Assembly: GCA_000231825.2 (NCBI GenBank) | Contig: JH720365.1 | Coordinates: 62,001-126,000, forward strand | Source of the DNA: Tetrahymena elliotti 4EA | Lineage: Eukaryota > Ciliophora > Oligohymenophorea > Hymenostomatida > Tetrahymenidae | DNA: 64,000 nucleotides | Reading direction: 5' to 3' | In this document: positions 12,426 through 25,633 of the stretch, one piece after another | Layout: each line of letters opens with the position of its first letter | Position numbering within the stretch: position 1 is the first letter of the stretch | Notes under the pieces: generated by a model | What the model was told of the DNA's origin: nothing | Database searches by the model: none | The model's input: only the letters and a program-made list of their open reading frames with translations | Program-made: the position numbers and the translations under genes

Positions 12426-13359
12426 TTTTGTTTAAACCTTTATTTTTTTTTTGTGTTAATTGAAAGAAACTAAATTATTTTTATTTTAGTATTATATTAT
12501 GATATAAAATTACTCAATAAATTTTTTTAGATACACACAATTAAATTTAATTTGCTCAAAAGGTAAATTTTGATCATATTCTAGTCGAGTTAATATTTTT
12601 TAAATTTATTTTAAAGGTTTTTATAGACTAATTCCTCATTAAAATTTAAATATTTTTCAAATGATTTTTAAAATAGAATACTTTGAATTGATAAAATCTT
12701 GTTTTTAGAAATTATACTTGTTAATATTTTTCAAATGACTAAGTAGGTCTATTAACTATTCATAAAATAAAATGAAATTAATTATCTACCTAAATTTTTG
12801 GATTAATGAAGTGTGAAAAGACAAATTGATAAATCAAAATATTTTTTAGAGATTATTAAAATATGTAAAATTTTAAAAGCTTTAGAAATTAATTATGATA
12901 AAGTTATATACATTATTAATTCTATTTACACTTATGTAGAAGGAGAAGTATAATGATTAGTAATAATGCATAATAATCTTATCATTAACATAATCAAATC
13001 TTGTTACTAACTAACATCTTAATTCTAAGAAAAAGTGTATTAGTATTTAAAAGTTATGCAAAAAACAAATTCAGGCTTATATTTAATTTATTTTTGATGA
13101 TTAGATAGGATTTTCATTAAGAAAAAATAATATCAATCATAAAATTTTAATTCAACCCAAATTGATAGATATATAGATATTACATAGATTAAAAGGAGAA
13201 CTCTTAAGTGAATAAAACTACTTAAAATAAGAAAATATAATTAAAGAATCAGGACTATAGTTTACCATACTCTTAATCATATTATTTAGTTTATTGAATT
13301 GAAAATTCATCTTTGAGATAGATATTCTTGGTTGATATCAAACAATAAAAATAATAAAA
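12426..13359. other. AT-rich bidirectional spacer
   Basis: This separates the divergently transcribed BCP1 gene (-) and the surface-protein gene (+), so promoters for both should lie here. No exon or RNA gene is evident. It contains A/T runs and short dinucleotide-like repeats such as the ATAGATATATAGATAT-like stretch near 13165-13185. Confidence 0.5.
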
Positions 13360-16300
13360 ATGAGAATATTTAATCATTATTTTGCCATAATCTTAATTAT
13401 TTGTTAGAATGTTTATCAAGTATTAAGTGGATAGATTTATGGAACGGATATTTAAGTTATGTATCCTGTTGCCTCTTAAGCTTCGTAATATTTGTTTAAT
13501 ATAATGTTTGAAACTATTCTAACAGCAGGAAATTACTTGAGAATAAGTATGCCATATTAAATAGATTATCTTTATGGAGTTAATGATGTATAGATAACAA
13601 TTTAAGATGCCATGAAGGTAAATCCAGCTATGTCTACAAATACTGTAACAGTATAAGACAGCATATATCATTTTACTTTTACATCAGATATTCTTCCTTA
13701 TACTTGGTATTCTGTAAAATTAGTCGGTGTAGTAAATTTAGATAACCCTCAAACAGTAGGTTTTTAAAATCTGGTTTAAGTAGCAACAGTAACATCTACT
13801 GTTTCAAGTGCTGTCATCATAGATTAAAATCTTTTATTTGGATTTTTTGCATTAAGTTCAACTCCTCCTTCAACTGCAACCATATAAGCAACTACTCTTG
13901 CTACATAAAATGTAAAAATTTCTTGAAACATTAAATTTTATAAAGCAAAAAACGCCTTAATCATAAAAACTAAATGATTATTAAAATGATTACTGCTAAT
14001 AATTTTTTCTTAGAAAATGAAAGAACATTAAAAAGTACCCTAAAAATTTACAAAAATATAAAAATAATTTTTGATTTTAATCAATTATTCAATTTATTTT
14101 TTAAAAAAGAATTTGATCAATATTCCTGGACAAAGCTATCAAGTAAATTTGGTGTTGTAAACGACGTAAAATGTTAGTTCATATGATGCCTCAAATCCAT
14201 CCGGAGTAGAATATCAAATAGCAATGACAGATTTCTCATTTTCATTTGTAAATCCTACTTAATGTATAGTTTAAAATAGATCTGCTGGAATATGCACTTG
14301 CTCTTATTATTAAAGTAATACTGCCATTTTGTTAGTAAGTTGCTCTCAAGATTTAATAGTAACTACTTCTGATCCATTATAAGTTTAAGTTACTGTTTAA
14401 AATTCTATGAAGCAGGTATAAAATAATTAGGGATTTAATCTTAGCGTATTATATCCACCAACTTAACAAGTGGTAGAAACTGGTTCTAATAATAGCTTTT
14501 TCTCTATATCATATATCTAGCTATCTAATTTGTAATTAAAGCTAATGCATGGTATACCTTATTCTACAAGCTTTTTAACTAACTATCAAGTTCCATTAGG
14601 TATCTATATCCCTAGTACTTCCTCTCCTAGATTCTAGCCTTTTAATTCTGTTAGAGTAATTTTTTAGGTAACTTCTACAATATCAAACCCAAACGGCGGT
14701 CTTGTTATATAAGTTACATATAACTCAGCTGAATCAATATTAGAAAGCTCAATTTATCATAATTTGCCTTAAATTGATGCTTCAACCCCTATTAAGTGCT
14801 AATTCAATTATCAGCTTAAAATGGTTTCATGCATTTAAGTTGGTAAACTTGTTTCTGGTACAGACTATTTTGTAGGATGTAGGATTGCTTTAACAAATAA
14901 TCCTAGTTTGACTACAGATTCAAATAACAACTTACAAATCTAAAATTTTGGTGGCATATAAATTCTATCTTCACTAAAAGATTCTAGTGGAAATTCTTAT
15001 TTCGGAGCAGTTACCCAGATAAGTTACCCTGTGAATTCAATAGATGTATACAGGAATGTTGAATTTATTGATACAATAAATTAAGGAGGAAATACAGGAA
15101 CTCATAATATAGCTAATTTTGGTGATAATATTGTAGTATCAGGCTCTAATTCTCTCAATACATTAAGTCAAGATTTTTAAGCTAATTTATAAAACGGAGC
15201 TAAAATTGGAATATTCCCTTCAACAAGCAACAAAAGATTACTGTTTTATGTATTTTTTAAATTCATTAACAATTAATTTTTTTGAAATAATATTTTATTT
15301 TTATCTAGATTGGAGTCACATAAATGCAACAAACATATTAAGATTTTCTTGGTTATAGATAGAAAAGTACAATGAAGCTAATTTACAATGATAATGTTAT
15401 TCAAATAACAGCTGCTGATTAATTAAAAGGAATTGAAGTGCAGAGCACTTAAACATGTAATTAGCTTATAATCTAACATTATTTTTAATAATACATTTTT
15501 ATTATTACTTAATAGCTTTTTTTACTGGTTACAACTCAGGAGCTACTCAATTAAATGAAGCTAATATGATTAATTAATAAAAAGATTCCTCAAATAATAA
15601 AGTTTTTACTTATGCTTAGCTGTAAATTAACTCATAAAGACCTATTTTTTCCACAAATAATTAAGGTTTTAGTTTGTAAAATGTTTAATTCCCTGCTACT
15701 TTTAAATCTTCTTAGTTTTTAGCTGATGATAGAGTTTTAGATTTTCTCTTAACTTTTATGTATCAATCATCTAGCACATCAACAAATTTATTATCTAATT
15801 CTTAAATGCTTTTCCATGGATACACAATATCTGATAATTATGTTGATTCTGCAAATCCCTATGAAGCTTCATTTACTAATGTTTACTCTAAGGGTTTAGA
15901 TTATAATAAAGGTTATAAAATCCCAACTTTATTAAGATTATTTGGAACTCTCACAACTACATAAATAGGTGCTTCATCTATAACTGGTCTAAAATTAGCT
16001 ATAATTCCTGATAGAGCTGTTTAAAAGTTTTTCACAGTCAACCAATTTTATGTTGTATCTGGACAAAGTCCAAACGAAGGCTGTGGGGGTACAACTCAAT
16101 TTTGTTATTCTTATGAAGATGGTGGATCTTAAAAAGTAACTAGTTCTCCTGACAACTGGTCATTAAATCCATTTGTTGTACTTGATCTACCTAATCCTAC
16201 AATAGATTTATCAGAAGTTATTGCTCTTAATCTCAAATCAACTAAATTTCCAAGAACTCTTAATATTGGTAATTAGATTTATGAAAAATTGTCTACATAT

Positions 16301-19300
16301 TTATATTCAAATTTAAGAAATATTAAATTTATTTTTCAAATTAATAATTAAAAGCTGTTATTTAATATCTCCCTAGTGGTTTGATAGAAGTTATTAACTG
16401 TTTTAGGTTATTTGGAGCTTCTTTAGGATTAAATAATTTCTTATCGCTTAATCAAAGATATTATGACTTTGTAGCAGGAACTATAACATCAACAAATAAT
16501 TGGGATTAGACATCTAGCTATTCTGAAAACTCTGGCTAAAGTAATTTATTTTAATTATTAACTAAGTGCAATTTAAACTCTTACTTTTTAATGATTTCAA
16601 AGTGAATAGCTTGTATCAAATTAGTAGCTTGAGCTCTATTGGCCCTTCTAAAACAGCATCCAGCTTTTTAATTTTATCTCAGCATACTGACACTGGGAAT
16701 TTAGTGAATAAAAACAATCAAGCTAGCTTATTATATGGTTCAGGATTTACTATTTGTTCCTTCTAAAATGATTTGATAGGCTCATCTTAGATAATTACTT
16801 TCCCTGGGTCATCTAATATCTCTAAATGTATTTAAAAGTTTAGATACAAAACATATACTATGGATATTCCATATTATAATTATATCACATTCTGCCCATA
16901 TGATTCTTCATCATACACAGATGGAGCAACAGGTCTAGGTGTAACATTCAAAGATTTTGTGTTCCCTAATTAATGGGGAGTTGGTTATCCTCTTTAGAAT
17001 TAGTTTGCTTACTCCTGGAGTAATAATAATGGTAAGCTTATAGCCATGATGTAAGAAACTTAAAAGGTCCCAGCAACAGGAATTGCTTCTGGATGCTAAT
17101 CTTCTGCATGGTCTCCTAGTTATTAATAGTAGAAAGATCGCCAGTAGATTTAAATGACTGTTACTCCTAGTGTAAAGGCAATTCTTAATCTAATATCTGA
17201 TTTCTATGAAATTATATTAACTTTTGACAGCTTCCCTCCAGGTATGATATTCTTCTAATAATGTTTTGTTTAAAGTGTAAGCACTCCTAATAGCAACATA
17301 TATCCTCAGTATACTAATTGTTAAACAAAAATTATAGCAACAAATATTATTAAATTTACTATAAGTAAAATAAACGATGATGGCATAGCTATTTCTTTTA
17401 ATCCTTCACAACAATTTACTCTAAATTTTGTAATTAGTTACTTAGGAACTACATCTGTTTCAAAGTTATTCACGGTTTAGCTATCTTTAAATTCTTACAT
17501 TTAGGATCTATGTAATTCAGGAGTATAAACAAGTTTACCTGGAGCTGTAAGTTCACCTACACCAGGTGCTAGCACAGCTACTGTAACAATATCTGATTTC
17601 TAGTGTACTACTCCTACTATTTTAGCTAATTCTATGTGTTCATGGAAATTTGGGTACTCTGGAATTATTTCTATTCCAAACACTACAATGAGATTTGATC
17701 TCGGTTTCTTATCAACACCAAAAATGATATCTAATTTAGATTGCTAAGTATTTGAACAAAAAAGCTACTAAAATTACTACCCCGAAGGTGTGAATAGTGG
17801 ATCTGTAACAGGTTATTAGCCATCTGATAAATTCTCTTAAATTTCTTATAACTTAGTCTCTAATACTATGGATATTGTTTTTAGAGGATATTATAATCCT
17901 CCTACAGCACCATTTATGATGAAATGCTATGGCTTTAAGACTCCCACTGGAGAAAATAATGTAAAATATGTTAAAAATATATTAAAAATTAATTAATTTA
18001 CTGATTAAAACATTAGTCCAATTTAAGTATTTAATGGATAGATACAACTTAAAGTTCTAATACAGTCATTTAGTCTTCTTTCCCTAATATTAATTATTAT
18101 ACATTTACTTTTTACAGGGCTAAGTCAATGACAAGTTCTTAACTTAAGCTTATAAGTAAGATTTTTAGTGCACCAGGTAAATAAATATAATTTGAGCAAA
18201 TTTCATCAAAAATATTATTTTTTAAATAAAGGTTTTGAAGCTGTTTACACCATTTAGTTTATCCCATAAAATGTTAGAATTGTTAAAACTTCTAGAATTT
18301 ATATTGAGTTTTCAGTAGGATATAAATAAAACTTAAATTCTAAAGGGTATTCACCTTAGTGCTAGCTAAATGGAAATTAAGTAGCTTGTATATTAGATCA
18401 AAGCAATGTCCGTAGAATTATAGTTTATCCTCTATATGGATAGCATACTTCCCTTCCCCCACTTCAAATTTACACTTTAGTAATAGCTGGTATTTAATAA
18501 CCTCAATAATTAGATTCATATGGATAAATATGGTTTGGAATAGATGCAGATGATAACTTGAATAATGGATTAAATGAGTAAGGTGATATTTAAGATACTT
18601 CTGTGTAACAAGCAAAGATAACATTTTTATCTCAGCCATCTTTTTCTTATAGTAGCTTAAAAACAAGGCAATCAAGAGTTTTATTAAGTAAACTTTCATT
18701 TTTTATCAATTCAAATATTTTATCAATTAATTCAAAAAAGCTTTTTTTTGGCCAATCATTTAATAAATTTATTATTAAAATATTTCAATTTATTCATTCA
18801 TCAAAACAAAATTTAAATATTTTGCAAAACAAACAGTTAATAAAAGCTTATTTTTTTGTTTTGTAGGTTTAAATTTTACATGCAGTGCTAGTACAATAAC
18901 AAGTAATAGAATTGCTTTAATTAGGTTACATCCAGCTTTATTCAATTCAGTAAAACAAAAATTAATTTTAATTATATTTAGATAATATTAATTTACTATT
19001 TTGAAAGCAACTTGACCAAATAGAAAATGACTTTTAATGCAATTTCTTCAGAAGTGGTGATCCACTAAGAGTTAATATAACTTCTACTTGTGAGCGCATA
19101 TATGGAAATAGTTTTATTAGAATGAATCTTACAGGAGATTCTTATAATAATAATTAAGCTGCTTCCTACTGGATAGAGGTATTTTATTTACCATCACCTG
19201 ATTATGAAAATACTGCAACAAACCCAATATTTTTGAATTTCTTCATTACAGACTCAACTATGAATACAATTTTATATGCCATCTCTCCTTCTTTAACTCA

Positions 19301-21616
19301 AACATCCAAACCCATAAGCTTTTCAACTCCAAGTGATACTTCAAAATAAATAATGTTTTATTCTTATTTTTAAAATCCAATAAACCCAACCTCTAATTCT
19401 AAATTGGGAGTTTATAATTAATTCTCTGGCAGAGAAAAATAGCTTGCAATCACTGTGTATAGAGGTATTATTACTAGCAATGTGATTTATTTGTCATTCT
19501 TACAACCAAACACAGAATTTGATATAGACTATTCATTCTACTATGTTAACTCAACTGTATAATTATTTTATTGATTATTAATTTATAATTATCTAATTTT
19601 TATTTAGATATTTGAATTATTTGACATTTATATGGGAAAGCAATCTCTTACTACTAGTTCTGTAAAGATAAATACTGGAGATGATGGAATTATGATTGCA
19701 ATTGCTGCTTCCGAGACCACACCTTTAAATACCTATACTCTTTAGATAAAAAAGGTAGGACTTTTCATGCCCTTTGAAGACCCAGAAATTTCTTTTTTAC
19801 CTAATTTAGTTGTGAATGTTTAAGAATTCTACTGTCAACTATCTTTAAGCTAAACAACTCTCACAATTCCTGTAGGCTCAATATCAGGTCCAATTATTAT
19901 TGATTTCTCAAATTGTCTCCCGTCAAAGCCTATGACAGTTAATGCTAAAGTAACCTCTGGTACAGCATCAGATATAAAATTCTACAGCCAAGCTAATTAA
20001 GTTGTTGGATATTAAAACCAAAAATAGGCTATTTTTTATTTTACTGTAAAATTTAAATAATTTTTTTAATTTTTAAAAATGATTTATTTTTTCTATCTAA
20101 AAAGACTGATACAAGTCTACTACCACCATATAGCTCATATTAAGTAACCTTTACCTTTTCAGGAGTGAATTACCATAACTTTGTTCTCTCTTAAAATACT
20201 CTAACTATCACATGCGCAGCATCATCAGCATTTTAAAAAACTGCCATTACAGGTTTTGCTAAAGCTCTTTCAACAGATTAATCATCAATTTAAATTACAG
20301 GTTAGTGCAATGCTAATGGATTTTTATACTGGGTTGTAGGAATAAATGAAAGTTATTTAAACAGTGCATTTTTTACTGTAGGTGTGACACTTGATTAAAT
20401 AATGTAAAAAACATTATATGAAAACCCATAATCAACTGTTTCTTTAAAAATTTTGTTGAATGATAAGAGATATAAATAATTTTTTTGGGTTGGCACGTCA
20501 CTATCAACTTAAGATCAACTTCTTGCTAGAAAATATGGAGTTATGCCTGTTGTGAAAGATACCTTATTTACACTGACTCTTACTGACCTACCTTAAAGAA
20601 GTATTTATTCATTTACAGCCTATTGCTATAGTGAGCTAGCAGAACCTAGTGTAGCATAAAATACTACTTGGACTACTTCATGGAAACTAGATGGCTCAGG
20701 AAACCCTACTAACTAATATAATCATGTTTAATTAGACCTAACATTCAACTCTAAATTATCAGCAGATCAAATAAACAATGTTGAGTGCTAACTTTAACAA
20801 GCACTTTAGGTAAATGTATACAGCCTATCAACATCTTAATGTGCAGTTTGTAATTAAGCTTAAACTTATGAAATAGCTAATCCAGCTTCAAAAAAAGATT
20901 TGAACTTGGATCTAAATAATTGTCCTTAAAAAACCAAAGCTCAAGATGCAGTAGTATATACTTTTTATGCTTGGTCTGGAGAATAATCAACAGGTGTAAT
21001 AGTTGACATTTAAAAATCGCTTTAAAATTTCTTAACCTATACTCCATGTTTCTTTGAGTTAGCTATTAATTACTCATATGATTTAGATATAATCAAATCT
21101 TTTACTAATATTTATACAATAACACCTATAACTCCCTAGCCTTCAACAAGTCTCTAACCATAAATAGATTTGGTAGATTTTGTGATAACTAATTAAAATA
21201 TTACTTTATCATTGTAAAATAAAAATATACCAGGCTTTTTAATAATCGGAGCTCATAAATTTAATTCACAATCTAGTTCAAGCTCATCATAGATAACTAA
21301 ACAGCAGCTTACTTAAATATCATAATAACCAACTCCTCTCAAGCTTAGATAAGGCAAGTTTGGAGATGGTACATAAATGAACTTATATAATTAAACATAG
21401 GCTATCAAAGCTAACTAATAGTTTAATTTTACATTGAATGTATCATTAAATTAGGAGTATGCTCTATATTGGACAGTAGCTTCCTATGATTCATGTGCAG
21501 ATTCATTATATGCTCCAATAGGATTTAAATAATTTATTTTTTAAGGAATTAATGGAGGTAGTAGAATCTCTACAGTAATTAAATTACTTTTAATTATTTT
21601 CGGTATGCTATTTTGA
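13360..21616 (+). CDS. Giant putative GPI-anchored surface protein, 2,444 residues
   Basis: The ATG at 13360 starts a signal peptide (MRIFNHYFAIILIICQNVYQ). Twelve exons are joined by eleven in-frame introns at 13912-14109, 15250-15308, 15457-15515, 16269-16354, 16541-16602, 17961-18016, 18177-18231, 18688-18866, 18950-19007, 19557-19607 and 20046-20104. The spliced length is 7,335 nt, exactly 2,445 codons. The body is Ser/Thr/Asn-rich with repeated beta-strand-like segments and scattered Cys. Examples are YEIILTFDSFPPGM, MRFDLGFLSTPKM, RIYIEFSVGYKQNL and IDLVDFVITNQNITLSLQ. The C-terminus (GGSRISTVIKLLLIIFGMLF, then TGA) is a small-residue patch followed by a hydrophobic tail with no basic end, the classic GPI-attachment signal. 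Surface location is therefore a strong inference. Function is unknown: adhesion, coat or receptor are all possible. It is not recognisably a classical cysteine-rich immobilisation antigen. Confidence 0.85.
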
Positions 21617-22267
21617 TTTAATTGTTTGTTTTGTTAAGTAAAATTTAAAAATGTATTGGATTTTTCTTTTGATAATTTTTTGAATTTAAAAATAACTTTT
21701 ATTTACAATTTCTTTTTTGTAACATAAAAATAAATTTGTAAGTGTTTTGTTTCCATCAAAAAATATTCTAACTATTATCAATAACTATTTTTATCAAGTG
21801 TCTAAATATTTACTAGAAATACAAAATAATTTTATCTTAAATTAGTAAAATTTATTTGAGAACAAAAAAACTATTAAAACTTTCTCTTTTATTTTTTGAA
21901 GTGTCAAAAAATTTTTTCAGCATGATATTTCATTTTTTATCTAAAACATAGGATTAAAATATGTTCAAATTTGAATTTATGAAAATTCAATTAAACATTT
22001 TTAGATATTATTGAATTGAAAGTTTTGTATTGAATAAAAATAGCAAATAATTGTTCTGGCTAAATAGTTTTGATAATTTTAGTTTCCTTTTATCAATAAG
22101 GTTTATTAAGATATTTATCTAAAAAGCATAACATAAATTATTTAAAGGATTTTTTCAAAATAAAAATATGTATTTTATTTTAAAGTTAATTTTAGAAATA
22201 CAAATTAAAATTTTTTCAAAAATAAAACAAACTCAACTTGCAAATTTATTTTTACAAAAATAAATAT
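21617..22267. other. AT-rich spacer between convergent genes
   Basis: This lies between two convergent genes and should hold both 3' ends and polyadenylation regions. No exon is seen. Confidence 0.5.
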
Positions 22268-23437
22268 TCATCTTATAAATATTTCAACATCATCTATTGC
22301 AAAGCTTGCTAAGCATCTATCTTTAGTTAAATTGGACTCAAATTTAATGTTAACCTAGCTTTCAGTATGAGGGATTGTTATTTCTACAGGCCTATTTTTA
22401 GAAAGATAAAATGTTAAATAAATATTTAGAACATCATATTAAATACAATCCAAAATGAGGATCAGCTGAAGAATCTCCACATACATCATAATTGGCATTA
22501 TCTCCATCTATGACTTTAGTCCAAGCTTTTCATATTTAAAAAAAATATATTTCCATTTCTTTAAATATCAAATAATTACCCATTTAATCATCTACAAAGA
22601 GAGTTAAGCTTTCTCCTTCCCATTTATCAAAAAAGTGCACTCTTGCTTATATTTTAATATTTTTATGCTTTGGTAGATTTGTGTACTACTTTTATAATTT
22701 CAAATCAGAAGGTCCTACACAATGACCTCCTAAGAAATAATCTTAATCAGCTTCTTCTTGATTTGCTTCGATTTCACCACTTTTCTTAGAACATAACTGT
22801 ATTTGATTAATATTCCAACCAACTAAACTTTTCTAAATTTTTTAACATCATTAATTTTATGTATTTTTTTTTAAAGATTTTACTTAATCTTCAAAATGAT
22901 CATGGAATGCAAGCTACCACTAATTACCTTCTTTAAATGACAAATAATTTAATATACTTTATTTATTGATTATTTTTTACTTTATAAAAAACTGGTCATT
23001 TCAAATGTTTCTTCAACTTCAAGAGATTAAATTGTTATGTCTCCATTTAATTCTAATACACCCTTGAATTAAAAATAAAAATATTGCAGCATTTTAAGGT
23101 GTTTATTACATAAAACAAAAGATACATTTGGGTTTGTAACTAATATTCTTGATAGAGTAATTTCATTGGTAACAATTTATTCAGAGAAAATATTTTAAGC
23201 AGAGCATAAATTACTATCCTGTATTATAGACTATGAAAACAATTAACTAGTTACTATCTTTTAAGCCTAAAATTATTTCTATGATAATATATTTCCATTT
23301 ATGATCATATCACCTAAAAATGAAAAATTATCAATTATCAAATATTATTTATAAATTTATCATTTAATACCTGGAAGACAAGTGAAGATTTGAATAAAAG
23401 AGATCAAATAAATACTGATATAAACTTTCATGTTCAT
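22268..23437 (-). CDS. Secreted protein with conserved-looking C-terminal domain, 300 residues
   Basis: The ATG at 23437 opens a signal peptide MNMKVYISIYLISFIQIFTC. Six exons with five short introns (57, 50, 51, 54 and 55 nt; the first is 23314-23370) splice to 903 nt, 301 codons, with TGA at 22268. After an N-terminal part containing ILVTNPNVSFVLC comes a distinctive segment. It runs QWQLAFHDHFEDQKSLVGWN, DYFLGGHCVGPSDLKLQKQY, NLPKHKNIKIQARVHFFDKW, EGESLTLFVDDQMAWTK, YDVCGDSSADPHFG and finally DRCLASFAIDDVEIF. Alternating strands and the F-D-x-W-x-G-E ... VDD pattern suggest a secreted beta-sandwich of the carbohydrate-binding kind, as found in large ciliate families of extracellular proteins. 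I cannot name the family. There is no C-terminal anchor, so it is probably soluble or a secretory-granule protein. It sits tail to tail with the GPI-anchored protein. Confidence 0.82.
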
Positions 23438-24088
23438 TTTTGAATTTTTAATAAATTGTTTTTTATCCTAAGTTAGAGTTATTATGAGTTGTTATCAATG
23501 GTAGATCAACGCTTATTCAATATTTTAATTAGCTCTACAAGTTCTGATTATCTTTAAAAACAAAAATTAATGAATAAGAAACAGATATTTTATCAATTAT
23601 GCAAAATTGGTTTTTGTATATTAATTAAAAAGAAGTATTTTCATAATTAAAAAACGATTAAAAAAAAAGATTATTGATCAATTAATTATGAATCAATCTT
23701 TGTATATTTCTACTTGAAACTAAAGAGCTTATATTTTTTAGAATAATCTAATCATTTTTTATAAACAAAATTTATTACATTTCATATAATTGATTAACAT
23801 AAAAATAGTTTTTTAATTTTAAACTTTATCCATATTTTTATAAATTAGCATTTTTATATGTAATTACATTATTAAATTTATGAATAAAACGGGGTTAATT
23901 ATTATTTCTCCAAAAATTTAATTTTAATATGATTTTGATAAAAAAGTAGTATGGTTAATGATAATTTTGATCTATTATTTATTTAAGAAAAAAACCAAAA
24001 ATAATTTAAACATAAAAATAATTTTGGTAAAATTTACAATAATTAATTTAGTTTAATTTATCATTTTTAGTTTATTTTTTGTCTCTTT
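23438..24088. other. AT-rich spacer
   Basis: This separates two (-) strand genes. No exon is seen. It should contain the promoter of the 22268-23437 gene. Confidence 0.5.
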
Positions 24089-25633
24089 TCATAATAAATA
24101 ATCTTTATTTTTACCTATTTTTGAAAATCAATTAAAATGTAAATTATACTAAATGAAACTTACTGTAATGATGGTTATAACTTAATTTAGAGTCATTATT
24201 TTCTTCTAAATCAAGTAAGTCTATCTTAAATAATTCTTCATTTTCTATTTCATTTTATTTAGCTTTATATTTGTCTTCTACGATTTCTTATTTCTATGAT
24301 TACTACTATTTTTACTCTTCCTTTTTGTTTTATTATGCAAAACCTTCCTCATCTGGATTTTCTTCAAACTCTAAAATATCTGTGCCTATAGCAGGTTCAA
24401 ATTATTGCTTTTTGGCATTACTTGCACTATCTAAATCATAATCCATACAAGAGTCAACAAATTAAGTATCTTTTTATAAAGTTTTCAAAATATTTAAATA
24501 ATTTATTTTATTTTTTGTAAAAAATTTTACTTTGGGTTTTATCTGTTGAGTGACTTTATATTTTTTTTTAGATATATCCAATATATTAATCTACTTTAAC
24601 ACCTATAGTTTCAGTCATATCATCTAATTTATCATTCATATTATCAAGATATTTATAAAAGTAATTCTCGACTAAATCATTAATCTAGATGAAATATTTT
24701 AAACTTTTTAATCTGCTAAATTTTGATTATTCAGGAACATCTAAGCATTCTATGTTGCCAAGACCATAAATTTATGATTTGTTTGCTTTTAATATTTTAA
24801 AGAATCTAAATTGATTGATTTGAAATTTCAAATTGATTTTTACCTTCTAATTATCTCTTGATTTGGCATGATATAATTTTTTCTTTCTACAAAAGCTATT
24901 TATCTTCTAAAAGCTTACAAAGATGCAATGCTTTCTTTTGGACTTTTGAAAATTTAGTGAAAAAGACTTCAAATAAAAATAATCTAAAGTTTTGAATTTA
25001 CTGATAACTTGCATTTCTGTTGCTTTTTATTCTTCATATTTTTAAAAATATCTAAAGATATACAAATGATCACGCAGATCATCTATACATCCAGAACAGC
25101 CATTTTTCAATAAATAATCACTAATAATGAGAAGCTATATTTTAAAAGGTAACATTCTTCAGTAAATAATTTTAAATTCTTTTAAATTTCATTTAAATTA
25201 CTTTTATAATTTTATTGCTATTCAGCTCTTTTTCAAGCATGCGAGTTAACGAGCGAATAATGATTTCATACTTCTCACTATGAAAATAATTTTTTATTAT
25301 ATAAAATAAGTTTAAAGATTGCTATTACAATATATAAGTATGGCAAATATAACTAATCAATTAAATAAATACATATCGAATGTCTCCTGAGCTATTTTAT
25401 CAAGTTATGCTACTGGAACTATAGTATCATCAGTAGATATTGTATCTATTAAATATTATTAGGAGGGATGAATTTATTCTTTTTCATTACTTTCTCCTAC
25501 ATATTTAGAAATATTAATCCTATTTTTAATATGTAAATTAACTATAAATCTTCCTCTTTAACTTTGCAGTTATAAATGAGAAAAAATTATACAAGTTTTT
25601 TGCTTTTTCTTTTATTTTGTTGAAAACATTCAT
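24089..25633 (-). CDS. Epsin-like ENTH-domain protein with clathrin box, 360 residues
   Basis: The ATG at 25633 starts MNVFNKIKEKAKNL. Eight exons and seven introns (73, 95, 67, 59, 58, 61 and 49 nt; the last is 24115-24163) splice to exactly 361 codons. Residues about 1-150 form an ENTH fold: YLIDTISTDDTIVPVAQ, LDKIAQETFD, YEIIIRSLTRMLEKELNSNK, LLIISDYLLKNGCSGCIDDL, RDHLYIFRYFQKYEE and QKKALHLCKLLEDKQLLQKE. They are followed by the typical linker IYGLGNIECLD. The C-terminal half is disordered and Q/E-rich. It contains the clathrin-box sequence DLLDLEEN (L-phi-x-phi-D/E) near 24192-24225. ENTH proteins bind phosphoinositides and recruit clathrin at the plasma membrane or trans-Golgi. The combination indicates an endocytic or Golgi clathrin adaptor. 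No ubiquitin-interacting motif was obvious, so it may be nearer to epsinR than to classical epsin. Confidence 0.85.

Noticed and set aside
16541..16566. Apparent 26-nt micro-intron in the GPI-protein gene (GTAATT...ACTAAG)
   Set aside because: A 62-nt intron with the same donor and a later acceptor (TTTCAAAG, ending 16602) also restores frame and fits the size of other introns here.
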